In this document: one piece after another, positions 36,372-44,177 of the stretch
Layout: every line of letters starts with the position of its first letter
Position numbering within the stretch: the stretch's first letter is position 1
Program-made: the position numbers and the translations under genes
The notes under the pieces: model-generated
Databases searched by the model: none
What the model was told of the DNA's origin: nothing
The model's input: only the letters and a program-made list of their open reading frames with translations
Source: Acetivibrio saccincola
GTDB taxonomy: Bacteria; Bacillota; Clostridia; Acetivibrionales; Acetivibrionaceae
Length of the DNA stretch: 64,000 nucleotides
NCBI RefSeq assembly: GCF_002844395.1
Contig: NZ_CP025197.1
Span: 2,170,001-2,234,000, forward strand
Direction of reading: 5' to 3'

Positions 36372-36938
36372 TTATATAAAATCCCTTATCTTTTTTATAC
36401 AATAATGAAGTCTTGAACGCACCGTCCCAATGGGACATTTTAGTATCTTGCTGATTTCTTTATATGAATAGTTAAAATGGTTTTTTAAAATAAATACCAT
36501 CCTCTTTTCTTCAGGCAGCTTTAAAAGCACTTCCCCAATTCTTTTTACCGTATCCTTGTTTATAATATCATCTTCCAAACTTTGGGTATTTTTGATTAAT
36601 GTTTTTTCAATATCTACCCTGCTTACCTTTTTATCTTTTTTAAGCATATCTTTATATATGTTTGAGGCAATGGAAATAAGCCAGGTTGAAAATTTTGAAT
36701 TGCCTTTAAACTTTTTTATATTCAAAATAGCCTTAACCATAACTTCCTGGGTTATATCCTTTGTAATCTCTTCATTCATGGTAAGCTTCAAAAGATACCC
36801 GTATACTATTTTATAATTGTCATAAAGCAGCACTTCAAGAGATTTTTTATCTCCTGATTGAGCCTTTTCTATAAGTGCCTTCTCACTAAGTGCTTTTTTA
36901 CTCAAAAGAATATTCCCCTTTCTCTTCATCGCCGTCAC
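36372..36938 (-). CDS. ECF RNA polymerase sigma factor, SigY-like by context
   Basis: Region 2 (ITKDITQEVMVKAILNIKKF, followed by FSTWLISIASN) and region 4 (YSYKEISKILKCPIGTVRSR) are clear. Length 188 residues, typical. The start overlaps the permease stop by four bases. Around it are a zinc anti-sigma gene, two small YxlD/YxlE-like membrane proteins, an ABC ATPase and a permease. This is the gene content of the Bacillus subtilis sigY-yxlCDEFG operon, although in a different order. The SigY name rests on that context; sequence alone says only ECF sigma factor. Confidence 0.85.
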   Translation of the reverse strand: MTAMKRKGNILLSKKALSEKALIEKAQSGDKKSLEVLLYDNYKIVYGYLLKLTMNEEITKDITQEVMVKAILNIKKFKGNSKFSTWLISIASNIYKDMLKKDKKVSRVDIEKTLIKNTQSLEDDIINKDTVKRIGEVLLKLPEEKRMVFILKNHFNYSYKEISKILKCPIGTVRSRLHYCIKKIRDFI

Positions 36939-37555
36939 ACAAATTCTGCTTTTTTGAATTTTTCTGTTGCAATCACACTAAACAAAACAATAAGAAAAAC
37001 GGTAAAAATTAACGGTACTATCATCTCTTTTGAAGGCAAAAATTTAAAATGATTGGCTTCTTCTAAAAGCTTTCCAGGCAAAATACCCCATGTCTTTTGG
37101 CTAAATTTTAAAAATGGTATAAAATATGTTAAAACCAGTGTGGCCATTGCTGCAGCAAATGATTTTTTTAAAAAGGCACTAAACAAAAACAGCAGGCTCA
37201 AAACAAAAATAAAGAAAACACCATATATAAAACCTGAAATAACCGCTGCCAAAAAACTTCCATGGGTAAATCCAAATATTATGCCTGAATAACAGTATGC
37301 TATTACCATACCTGCAACATTTAAAACCATCAAATATAATCCATACACCAGCATTTTGCCGCCTATAACACCTTTTATGCTGCATCCCATTGAAACAGGA
37401 ATGGTTAATGTTTTATCTTTTAGTTCATTAGACATTATACCCATAAGGGAAAGTACAATTATTAAAGTACTAATCTGAAAAAGGTCTTTTGTATAGTTTT
37501 CCATAGCCGCTTTTTGGGAAAGCTCAATAAGTGCGCTAAAGTCCACTCCCTGCAT
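36935..37555 (-). pseudogene. ABC-2 permease (YxlG-like) lacking its N-terminus
   Basis: The protein begins in what is normally the extracellular loop after the first span (MQGVDFSALIELSQKAAMEN). It then shows five membrane segments, including FQISTLIIVLSLMGIM and FAAAMATLVLTYFIPFL. No ribosome site precedes the ATG, and the ATPase remnant overlaps it. The N-terminal membrane helix and the start of the gene have been lost together with the end of the ATPase gene. The downstream frame is intact and still overlaps the sigma factor start. Function is doubtful. Confidence 0.7.
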
Positions 37556-37752
37556 CTGACCTTATTATTTCCACAACATCCTTTCTTCCCTGTGGGTCTA
37601 GAGCTGAAGACGGCTCGTCTAAAAGTAGTTGACTTTCCCGCCCCGTTTTCCCCAATAAAGCCGTATACCTCACCTTCTCTCACCTCTATATTTACACCTT
37701 TTAGTACATTATACCTGCCGTAATTTTTAAAGAGGTTTTTTACTTTAATCAT
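37536..37752 (-). pseudogene. ABC ATPase (YxlF-like) reduced to Walker A and Walker B parts
   Basis: The start (ATG at 37750-37752, GAGGTGGG upstream) and the first 45 residues are normal up to Walker A GENGAGKST. The next codons, read one base out of frame, give LLDEPSSALDPQGRKDVVEI, the Walker B/D-loop region. About 100 codons with the Q-loop and signature are gone. After EIIRS the sequence passes straight into the permease remnant, so a second deletion removed the ATPase C-terminus and the permease start. The ATPase cannot work. Confidence 0.8.
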
Positions 37753-37960
37753 CTTCCCACCTCTTTCTTCCCACTGCAAGATAAATTACAGGGCCCAGCG
37801 TATTTACAAAAAGCACTATAATAATCCACAAAACTTTATTTAAATTTCCAACTCCCTTTTTAAGAATGTCTATAATACAGTATAATACAAGTCCCACTTG
37901 AAGTATAATAAGCGGTAGAAAAAGCTTTAGAATTTCTAAATTTGTCATATTATCAAACAT
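37745..37960 (-). CDS. Small membrane protein, YxlE/PLDc_N-like
   Basis: A 71-residue protein with two membrane segments (about 10-30, LFLPLIILQVGLVLYCIIDI, and 42-62, WIIIVLFVNTLGPVIYLAVG). The pattern of a short loop followed by LGPVIYLAVGRK is typical of the phospholipase D N-terminal-like family that includes YxlE. AGGAG is well placed. It is the first gene of the SigY-like operon and overlaps the ATPase remnant. Its exact role is unknown; in Bacillus subtilis YxlE modulates SigY activity. Confidence 0.75.
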   Translation of the reverse strand: MFDNMTNLEILKLFLPLIILQVGLVLYCIIDILKKGVGNLNKVLWIIIVLFVNTLGPVIYLAVGRKRWEDD

Positions 37961-37988
37961 AATTTCACTCCTTTTTTTATTTGATAAT

Positions 37989-38016
37989 ATGACTTAAAAA
38001 AACTAAAAAAGTTCAT
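37989..38016. promoter_or_regulatory. Imperfect copy of the TetR operator upstream of the SigY-like operon
   Basis: ATGACTT (37989-37995) and AAGTTCAT (38009-38016) resemble the two perfect operators near the TetR gene, with one base missing in the left arm. The right half, including the following TCTTTT, is shared with operator O2. Confidence 0.4.
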
Positions 38017-38041
38017 TCTTTTATAAAAATATTTTTATGTA

Positions 38042-38076
38042 AATAAAAAAACAGGTGAAGTAAAAACTCCACCTGA
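38042..38076 (-). terminator. Terminator after the ACT protein gene
   Basis: CAGGTG and CACCTG arms (minus strand stem CAGGTGGAG / CTTCACCTG) are followed by TTTTTTT on the minus strand. Confidence 0.8.
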
Positions 38077-38116
38077 TACATTTATTTCAATTATTAAATT
38101 TAATACTTTCATAAAA

Positions 38117-38548
38117 CTACAGCTTATACACCTTGTCAGATGAAAGCACTTGTATTCCACCCTTTGTAAGTATCTCCACAGCTTTAGAAGAGTTTTCCAC
38201 CCTCAATAAAACAAGTGCCTCATCGGATTTTTTGCCCACAAAAGCATACATATATTCTATACCTATGGATTGTGCATCTAATATTTCCAGTGCTTTTGAA
38301 AGTCCTCCCGGCTTATCTTCAACACCAATAGCTATAACATTTGTAGAGCTCACAGTAAATCCATTTTCCTTTAATACCTTTTCTGCCTTATCCGGGTCAT
38401 TTACAATAAGCCTTAAAATCCCAAAATCCGTAGTGTCTGCTATGGATAGTGCACTGATGTCAATATTGTTTTCCCCGAGAATTTTTGTAACTTCAGCAAG
38501 CCTTCCAGACTTGTTTTCTAAAAAAACTGATATTTGCTTTACATCCAT
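38117..38548 (-). CDS. Tandem ACT domain protein
   Basis: Two ACT domains in 143 residues: QISVFLENKSGRLAEVTKIL starts the first (about 5-65), and GVEDKPGGLSKALEILDAQS the second (about 73-140). ACT domains bind amino acids and regulate metabolism. The family is usually found beside phenylacetate-CoA ligase and indolepyruvate oxidoreductase genes, and here it follows paaK after 36 bases. The start at 38546-38548 is supported by GGGAGGG; the ATG two codons upstream overlaps the site. A role in sensing aromatic amino acids is inferred. Confidence 0.85.
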   Translation of the reverse strand: MDVKQISVFLENKSGRLAEVTKILGENNIDISALSIADTTDFGILRLIVNDPDKAEKVLKENGFTVSSTNVIAIGVEDKPGGLSKALEILDAQSIGIEYMYAFVGKKSDEALVLLRVENSSKAVEILTKGGIQVLSSDKVYKL

Positions 38549-38584
38549 AACCATCCCTCCCGGAAGTTATTTTACATCTTTCTG

Positions 38585-39889
38585 TTATCTATTAGGTCTC
38601 TTATCTATTACACGCTTTGCCTTCCCTTCACTTCTTTCAATTGTCTTAGGTTCAACTAATTTAACTTTTGCACTGATTCCCAATGTAGTTTCTATTTCCC
38701 CACGTATTCTCTTCTCAATTTCTTCAATTCTTTTAACTTCATCTGAGAACATATTTTGAGTCATTTCAACCCATACTTCTAAGGTGTCAAGGGTGCCTTC
38801 CCTGTCAACTATTAATAGATAGTGGGGTGCTGTTTCCCCAATTTCTAAAAGCACACTTTCAATCTGGGACGGGAACACATTCACTCCTCTTATTATAAGC
38901 ATATCATCTGTTCTGCCTGATACCTTGCTCATTCTGACAATAGTTCTTCCACATTCACATTTTTCATAATTTAAAGAGGAAATATCCCTTGTTCTGTATC
39001 TTATAAGTGGCAGACCTTCTTTTGTAATTGTGGTAAATACAATTTCTCCTTTTGAGCCTGGTGGAAGTACTTCTTCTGTCACAGGATCTATAATTTCAGG
39101 AATAAAATGGTCCTCTTGTATATGAAGCCCACATTTATACTTACACTCACTGGCAACACCCGGTCCGATTATTTCACTCAAACCATAAATATCAATAGCA
39201 AGTATTCCAAGCCTTTCTTCAATTTCTTTTCTCATACTGTCAGACCATGGTTCTGCACCAAATACCCCTGCTTCAAGCTGTAGTTCTTCTTTTTTAATTC
39301 CCATTTCCTCCATTACCTCAGCTATAAATAAAGCATAGGACGGTGTACATGCTAAAATGGTAGTTCCAAAATCCTTCATAATTTGAATTTGCCTTTTTGT
39401 ATTTCCTCCTGATATAGGAATAACGGAAGCACCTATTCTTTCCGCTCCGTAATGAACTCCAAGACCTCCTGTAAAAAGACCATAGCCATAAGCCACCTGG
39501 ATAAATGAGTTCATATTGGCACCTGCACAATACAAAGTTCTTGCCATAACTTCCGCCCAGGTATCAATATCCTTTCTTGTATATCCTACAACCGTTTGTT
39601 TCCCGGTAGTTCCAGAAGATGCATGAATTCTCACTATTTCACTAAGCGGTTTTGCAAAAAGCCCATATGGGTATGTGTCTCTTAAATCTTGTTTGTACGT
39701 AAAAGGCAATTTTTTTAAATCTTCCAAAGACTTTATATCCCCTGGCTCGATACCTTTTTCCTGCATCTTTCGCCTATAATGAGGAACATTGTGAAAGACT
39801 CTCTTAACAGTGTCTATAAGCCTTTCCGTTTGAACCCTTGTCATCTCTTCCCTTGACATACATTCGTATGCCGGATTCCAGTATTCCAT
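38585..39889 (-). CDS. paaK: Phenylacetate-CoA ligase
   Basis: An adenylate-forming enzyme that converts phenylacetate or other aryl acetates plus CoA and ATP to the CoA ester. Motifs: the P-loop-like [16 protein letters not shown], the [11 protein letters not shown] adenylate segment, and [20 protein letters not shown] near the C-terminal hinge. The 434-residue length is typical of the short PaaK form of anaerobes. In such organisms it commonly acts with indolepyruvate ferredoxin oxidoreductase to recycle aryl-CoA from amino acid fermentation; those genes are not in this window. The ACT protein is downstream in the same transcription unit. Confidence 0.92.
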   Translation of the reverse strand: MEYWNPAYECMSREEMTRVQTERLIDTVKRVFHNVPHYRRKMQEKGIEPGDIKSLEDLKKLPFTYKQDLRDTYPYGLFAKPLSEIVRIHASSGTTGKQTVVGYTRKDIDTWAEVMARTLYCAGANMNSFIQVAYGYGLFTGGLGVHYGAERIGASVIPISGGNTKRQIQIMKDFGTTILACTPSYALFIAEVMEEMGIKKEELQLEAGVFGAEPWSDSMRKEIEERLGILAIDIYGLSEIIGPGVASECKYKCGLHIQEDHFIPEIIDPVTEEVLPPGSKGEIVFTTITKEGLPLIRYRTRDISSLNYEKCECGRTIVRMSKVSGRTDDMLIIRGVNVFPSQIESVLLEIGETAPHYLLIVDREGTLDTLEVWVEMTQNMFSDEVKRIEEIEKRIRGEIETTLGISAKVKLVEPKTIERSEGKAKRVIDKRPNR

Positions 39890-40004
39890 GTTTTTACCCC
39901 CTCTAAAATTTATTGCATAAGCCTCTATTTATTTAAGATATTTTCTTACTACATATTTTTATATAATACTTTATATTTTTAATATAATACTTTCTTATAT
40001 AGTT

Positions 40005-41528
40005 CTAAGCTCCTATATCTAATCTTTGTTCTACCTCTTTATATTTAAATATGCTTTCTATATGTTCCTTTGAAAACTTCCTGGTAATTAAGCTTACCAC
40101 AGGAACCGCAATTAAAGAGGCTAACATTGCAATGCCACCGATAGTAGGCGCATATGCCGCATTCATTTTTAAAACAATTGCCCCGCCTACTGAAACGGAA
40201 AATCCGGTTATTATACCTGCCCAGGCACCTGCTTTAGTAGTTCCCTTCCAATACAAACCATATAGGAATGGAGCTAAGAAAGAACCTGCAACCGTTCCCC
40301 ATGAAAAAGACATCAAAGTTAAAATAGCACTTGGTGTTGTGGCAACAATATATGACAATGCAACAAACACTGCACATAAAAGCCTCATAATTATCATAAC
40401 TTTTTTGTCTTCCATATTTTTAAATAAAGTCCCTTTTATTAAGTCTAAGGAAATGGAAGAACTTGATACAAGCACTAGTGCTGCGAGGGTTGACATGGAA
40501 GCAGAAAGAACCAGTACAATAATTATTCCCATTAAGTAGCTGGGCAAAGCTCTTTCAAGCATAATGGGTACAACATTATCAAGATTTAACCTTCCATTTA
40601 CCATTATTTCTGAACTGTCAACAAATAACCTTCCAAAAACCCCTACAAAATAAGCTCCTCCTGCAATTAAAAATGCAAAAACAGTGGATACAATTGTACC
40701 CTTCTTAATTGCATCTTCATCACGTATTGCATAAAATTTATGCACCATCTGGGGAAGCCCCCAGGTTCCTACACTGGTAAGAACAATAAGTGATATAAGA
40801 TTTACAGGGTTTGGTCCAAATACCTTTGTTAGCCCGTCTCCCACTTCAGGAATGGCTGCCAGCTTTGAAAGCCCTTCACCAAGTCCTCCAACATTAGGAT
40901 GATTAACAACAAAGAAAACCATCATCAAAAGACCTATTATCATTATAATTCCTTGTATAAAATCATTTATTGCAGTTGCAACATATCCGCCTAAGAGAAG
41001 ATAAATTCCTGTAAGTACAGCCATGGCAAGCATACACATATTAAATGAAATTCCCAGAGGCTCTCCTATTGTTGTAGTAAAAAGATAGCTTAGTCCCTGA
41101 TACACTGAAGCTGAGTAAGGCACTAAAAAGAAAAATATAATTATTGATGTAACAATTTTAATTGCCCTGCTGTCATATCTTTTTTCAAAAAATTCCGGCA
41201 TTGTAGAAGCCTTTAATTCGTGAGTCATTTTTCGGGTTCTCTTTGCAAGAACAAGCCAGGCCAAAAGACTTCCAACAACTGCATTAGCTATACCTATCCA
41301 GGTAGCTGAAATACCATGTTGCCAGCCAATCCTTCCTGCATAACCAATAAAAATAACTGCTGAAAAATAAGCAGTCCCATAAGAAAAAGCACTAATCCAA
41401 GGCCCCATTTTTCTTCCGCCAAATAAAAAATCCTGTACATTCTTTACTTTCCTTCTGCTGTAAATTCCAGTGCCTATCATAATAGCAGCAAAAAGTCCAA
41501 GAAAAATAAGCTTAATTACTAAATCCAT
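40005..41528 (-). CDS. Sodium:solute symporter (SSF family)
   Basis: A 507-residue protein with about 13 membrane helices. SSF hallmarks are GGRKMGPWISAFSYGTAYFS near the N-terminus, the FEKRYDSRAIKI loop and SASMSTLAALVLVSSSSISLD in helix 8-9, where the conserved Ser/Thr of the Na2 site lie. It resembles the PutP/PanF branch, but the substrate cannot be told from sequence. It lies 115 bases upstream of paaK on the same strand, so it may bring in an aryl acid or amino acid, by inference. Energised by sodium, it fits with the neighbouring pyrophosphatase if that pumps Na+. Confidence 0.88.
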   Translation of the reverse strand: MDLVIKLIFLGLFAAIMIGTGIYSRRKVKNVQDFLFGGRKMGPWISAFSYGTAYFSAVIFIGYAGRIGWQHGISATWIGIANAVVGSLLAWLVLAKRTRKMTHELKASTMPEFFEKRYDSRAIKIVTSIIIFFFLVPYSASVYQGLSYLFTTTIGEPLGISFNMCMLAMAVLTGIYLLLGGYVATAINDFIQGIIMIIGLLMMVFFVVNHPNVGGLGEGLSKLAAIPEVGDGLTKVFGPNPVNLISLIVLTSVGTWGLPQMVHKFYAIRDEDAIKKGTIVSTVFAFLIAGGAYFVGVFGRLFVDSSEIMVNGRLNLDNVVPIMLERALPSYLMGIIIVLVLSASMSTLAALVLVSSSSISLDLIKGTLFKNMEDKKVMIIMRLLCAVFVALSYIVATTPSAILTLMSFSWGTVAGSFLAPFLYGLYWKGTTKAGAWAGIITGFSVSVGGAIVLKMNAAYAPTIGGIAMLASLIAVPVVSLITRKFSKEHIESIFKYKEVEQRLDIGA

Positions 41529-41634
41529 ATCCTACCGTCCTCTCAAAACTTTAAAATTCTAATACCTACCATACTGCCTGACTTCATTGCTACAAACCTT
41601 TTTGATTATAAGTCTATTCTACAATAAAAACTAA

Positions 41635-41678
41635 AATAAATAAAGATATAATTATTAATAATTATATCTTTATTTATT
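41635..41678 (-). terminator. Perfect 19-bp inverted repeat after hppA
   Basis: Arms 41635-41653 and 41660-41678 are perfectly complementary with a 6-base loop. The stem is almost entirely A/T but long, and T-rich sequence follows on the minus strand. It lies 47 bases beyond the hppA stop. Confidence 0.65.
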
Positions 41679-41724
41679 CCATTCTATTTTTTCATTTTAT
41701 TATTTATGTTTTAATTTTTGTGCT

Positions 41725-43893
41725 TCAGAATAATCTTTGAATCAAATCCCACAAGTTATATTTACTAAATACAGAGACTGCAACCAAAGATACAGTTGAC
41801 ATAATTTTAATGAATATGTCCAAGCAAGGACCAACAGTATCCTTCAAAGGATCCCCAACGGTATCACCTATAACAGCAGCCTCGTGGGCAGGAGAGCCTT
41901 TCTCTGAACCTTCTATAGCACCGGATTCAATATATTTTTTACCGTTGTCCCAAGCACCACCAGCATTGCCGGCAAATATGGCAATCATAATAGCAGATAT
42001 AGTACAGCCAATAATTAAACCTCCGACAAATTCAGGACCGAATATAAAACCGCACAATACCGGCACTCCTATTGCCATTAGGGATGGTACCTTCATTTCT
42101 CCTATAGCCCCTTTAGTTGAAATTTCAATACATGTCTTGTAGTCAGGTTTATTTTTACCTTCCAAAATACCAGGGATCTCTTTAAACTGACGGCGGACTT
42201 CATCAACCATTTTGCGGGCAGCTTTTGAGACAGCTTCAATGAGCATTCCCGAAAAGAGAAATGGCAAAGCCCCACCTGCAATTGCACCGGCCAGAATCAT
42301 AGGATCAACTATATTCAGTATCAAATCAGTACCAATTTCATTATAAGAATAGAGGTAAGAAATCATCAAAGCTAAAGCTGCCAATGCACCGGAACCAATG
42401 GCAAATCCTTTACCTATTGCAGCTGTAGTGTTACCAACTGAATCAAGGGTATCTGTAATGCGGCGGACTTCGTGGTCTAACCCTGACATTTCTGAAATAC
42501 CCCCGGCATTATCAGAAATAGGACCATAGGTATCTACAGATACCGTTGTAGCAACAAATGACAGCATACCTGCTGCAGCCATGGCAACACCAAACATACC
42601 AGAAACATAATAGGAAATAATAATACCTGCGCCTAAAACCACACATGGAGCCATACATGACTTCATACCCACTGCCATCCCCTGAGTAATTGTCAATGCA
42701 GGTCCTTCTAAAGATGTATGGGCTAAGTTTTGAGTAGGCTTATAGTCTGAAGAAGTATAATACTCAGCAATAGCACCAATGATAACTCCTGCTGCCACAC
42801 CAATAGCAGCGGCAATCCAAGGCGAAACCCAACCGAGGGAAAAACTTACAACGCTTAGATCAGAAAAGCCGCCAAATAATAGTTTAGACAATGCTAAACC
42901 TGATACAATGGTTAAACCTGCTGAAATATAAGTAGCCAGATTCAAATCCTTATGGGGATTCTCAGACATCTTAGACTTAAATAATACTGTTGCTAAACCT
43001 AAACAGCAGGCAATCAATCCTCCGGAAACAAATGCTACAGGGAATAAAATCATCTTTGACAGTAATCCCTCCGGAACACTGGCACCTCTAAACTGAGCAG
43101 AAAGAATTAAATAATATGCTAAAATCATAGATGAAACAACAGCACCTACAAAGCTTTCCAACAAATCTGAACCTAAACCTGCTACATCACCTACATTGTC
43201 CCCCACATTATCTGCTATAGTAGCAGGATTACGGGGATCGTCCTCTGGAATATGGGCTTCAGTTTTACCTACCAGGTCAGCTCCCATATCTGCGGCCTTG
43301 GTATAAATACCACCGCCTACACGGTTAAACATTGCCACCATAGAACAACCAAGGGCATAGCCTGAAAGAGTCATGGCAAAAGGTATAAACGAAACACCCA
43401 TCCAGTTGGTAACCAGTTCGGTATTATTCAACTGACCCATAGCTATACCAAAAACAATATAGACAATAATAAGCCCTAAAAGAGCAAAACCCGCCACACA
43501 TAGTCCCATAACAGAACCACCAGACAAGGCTACTTTAACTGTTTTCCCTATATCTTTTGTTTTACGGGCTTCATTTGAAACACGTACATTGGCATATGTA
43601 GCAATTTTCATACCAATCATACCGGCACTTCCACTCATAATGGAACCGATAATCAAAGCAACAGCGGAATACAAACTAGTTGTTATAGCCATAATCACAG
43701 CCACAATTAAAACCACGGTATATAAAACCCTGTACTCATAGTTAATAAATGTGTTTGCACCAAGACGTATTGCACCTGCAATTTCCTTCATCTTGTCAGT
43801 GCCTTCGTCCAGTTTCTTTACTTTTACAAAGTTAAATGCAGCAAAAGACAAAGCCAAAACAGTAGCAATAATAACTAAACTTACAAATGACAT
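41725..43893 (-). CDS. hppA: Membrane-bound ion-pumping pyrophosphatase (K+-dependent type)
   Basis: The enzyme couples PPi hydrolysis to pumping of H+ or Na+ across the membrane. About 16 membrane helices are visible. The substrate motifs are DVGADLVGK-like (DMGADLVGKTEAHIPEDDPR), DNVGDNVGDVAGLGSDLLES and the late GDTVGDPLKDTVGP. The segment GNTTAAIGKG has the Ala that marks K+-dependent enzymes, many of which pump Na+. The start was set to the ATG at 43891-43893 since TGGAGGT precedes it at the right distance; an in-frame ATG twelve codons earlier has none. The predicted promoter is at 44095-44123, giving an unusually long leader of about 195 bases. Confidence 0.95.
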   Translation of the reverse strand: MSFVSLVIIATVLALSFAAFNFVKVKKLDEGTDKMKEIAGAIRLGANTFINYEYRVLYTVVLIVAVIMAITTSLYSAVALIIGSIMSGSAGMIGMKIATYANVRVSNEARKTKDIGKTVKVALSGGSVMGLCVAGFALLGLIIVYIVFGIAMGQLNNTELVTNWMGVSFIPFAMTLSGYALGCSMVAMFNRVGGGIYTKAADMGADLVGKTEAHIPEDDPRNPATIADNVGDNVGDVAGLGSDLLESFVGAVVSSMILAYYLILSAQFRGASVPEGLLSKMILFPVAFVSGGLIACCLGLATVLFKSKMSENPHKDLNLATYISAGLTIVSGLALSKLLFGGFSDLSVVSFSLGWVSPWIAAAIGVAAGVIIGAIAEYYTSSDYKPTQNLAHTSLEGPALTITQGMAVGMKSCMAPCVVLGAGIIISYYVSGMFGVAMAAAGMLSFVATTVSVDTYGPISDNAGGISEMSGLDHEVRRITDTLDSVGNTTAAIGKGFAIGSGALAALALMISYLYSYNEIGTDLILNIVDPMILAGAIAGGALPFLFSGMLIEAVSKAARKMVDEVRRQFKEIPGILEGKNKPDYKTCIEISTKGAIGEMKVPSLMAIGVPVLCGFIFGPEFVGGLIIGCTISAIMIAIFAGNAGGAWDNGKKYIESGAIEGSEKGSPAHEAAVIGDTVGDPLKDTVGPCLDIFIKIMSTVSLVAVSVFSKYNLWDLIQRLF

Positions 43894-44088
43894 TTTTTGA
43901 CCTCCATATAAAATTTTATGCAAAAGCACTAACCTTTTGCATAGAGTAGTTATGAAAAAAGCACATATTTATAACAACCGTAGCTGCTCATTTGCCAAAA
44001 GATGTAGAAAGCTTTAGTAAGTAAAATATGAATTCTCCCCTAAATTGAGTAAAAAGTCATATTGAGTAAATAGCCGTGACTTTTGCAT
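43894..44088 (-). promoter_or_regulatory. Long structured leader of hppA
   Basis: Between the predicted transcription start (about 44088) and the hppA start codon, the RNA contains ATGCAAAAG twice (44088-44080 and 43942-43934) and its exact complement CTTTTGCAT once (43926-43918). The last two form a perfect 9-bp hairpin with a 7-base loop just before the ribosome site. The first copy, at the very 5' end, could compete for the same complement. I do not recognise a known riboswitch class. Confidence 0.4.
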
Positions 44089-44094
44089 AAAAAT

Positions 44095-44123
44095 ATCATA
44101 AAACAAAATTAAAAATATTTCAA
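44095..44123 (-). promoter_or_regulatory. Sigma-A promoter of hppA
   Basis: On the minus strand TTGAAA (44123-44118), 17 bases, then TATGAT (44100-44095). It is the only good match in the region. Confidence 0.6.
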
Positions 44124-44177
44124 GTGTTTTTTCTGTAAAATTTAACATGATATTGAATTTCATATAAGATTATTAAG

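Noticed and set aside
38133-38759. Plus-strand open frame of 208 codons across the ACT and paaK genes
   Set aside because: It is antisense to two well-recognised genes and has no ribosome site.
43918-43942. Rho-independent terminator before hppA
   Set aside because: The stem is perfect but is followed by AAAATTTTATATGG and the ribosome site, not a T run. A leader regulatory element is more likely.
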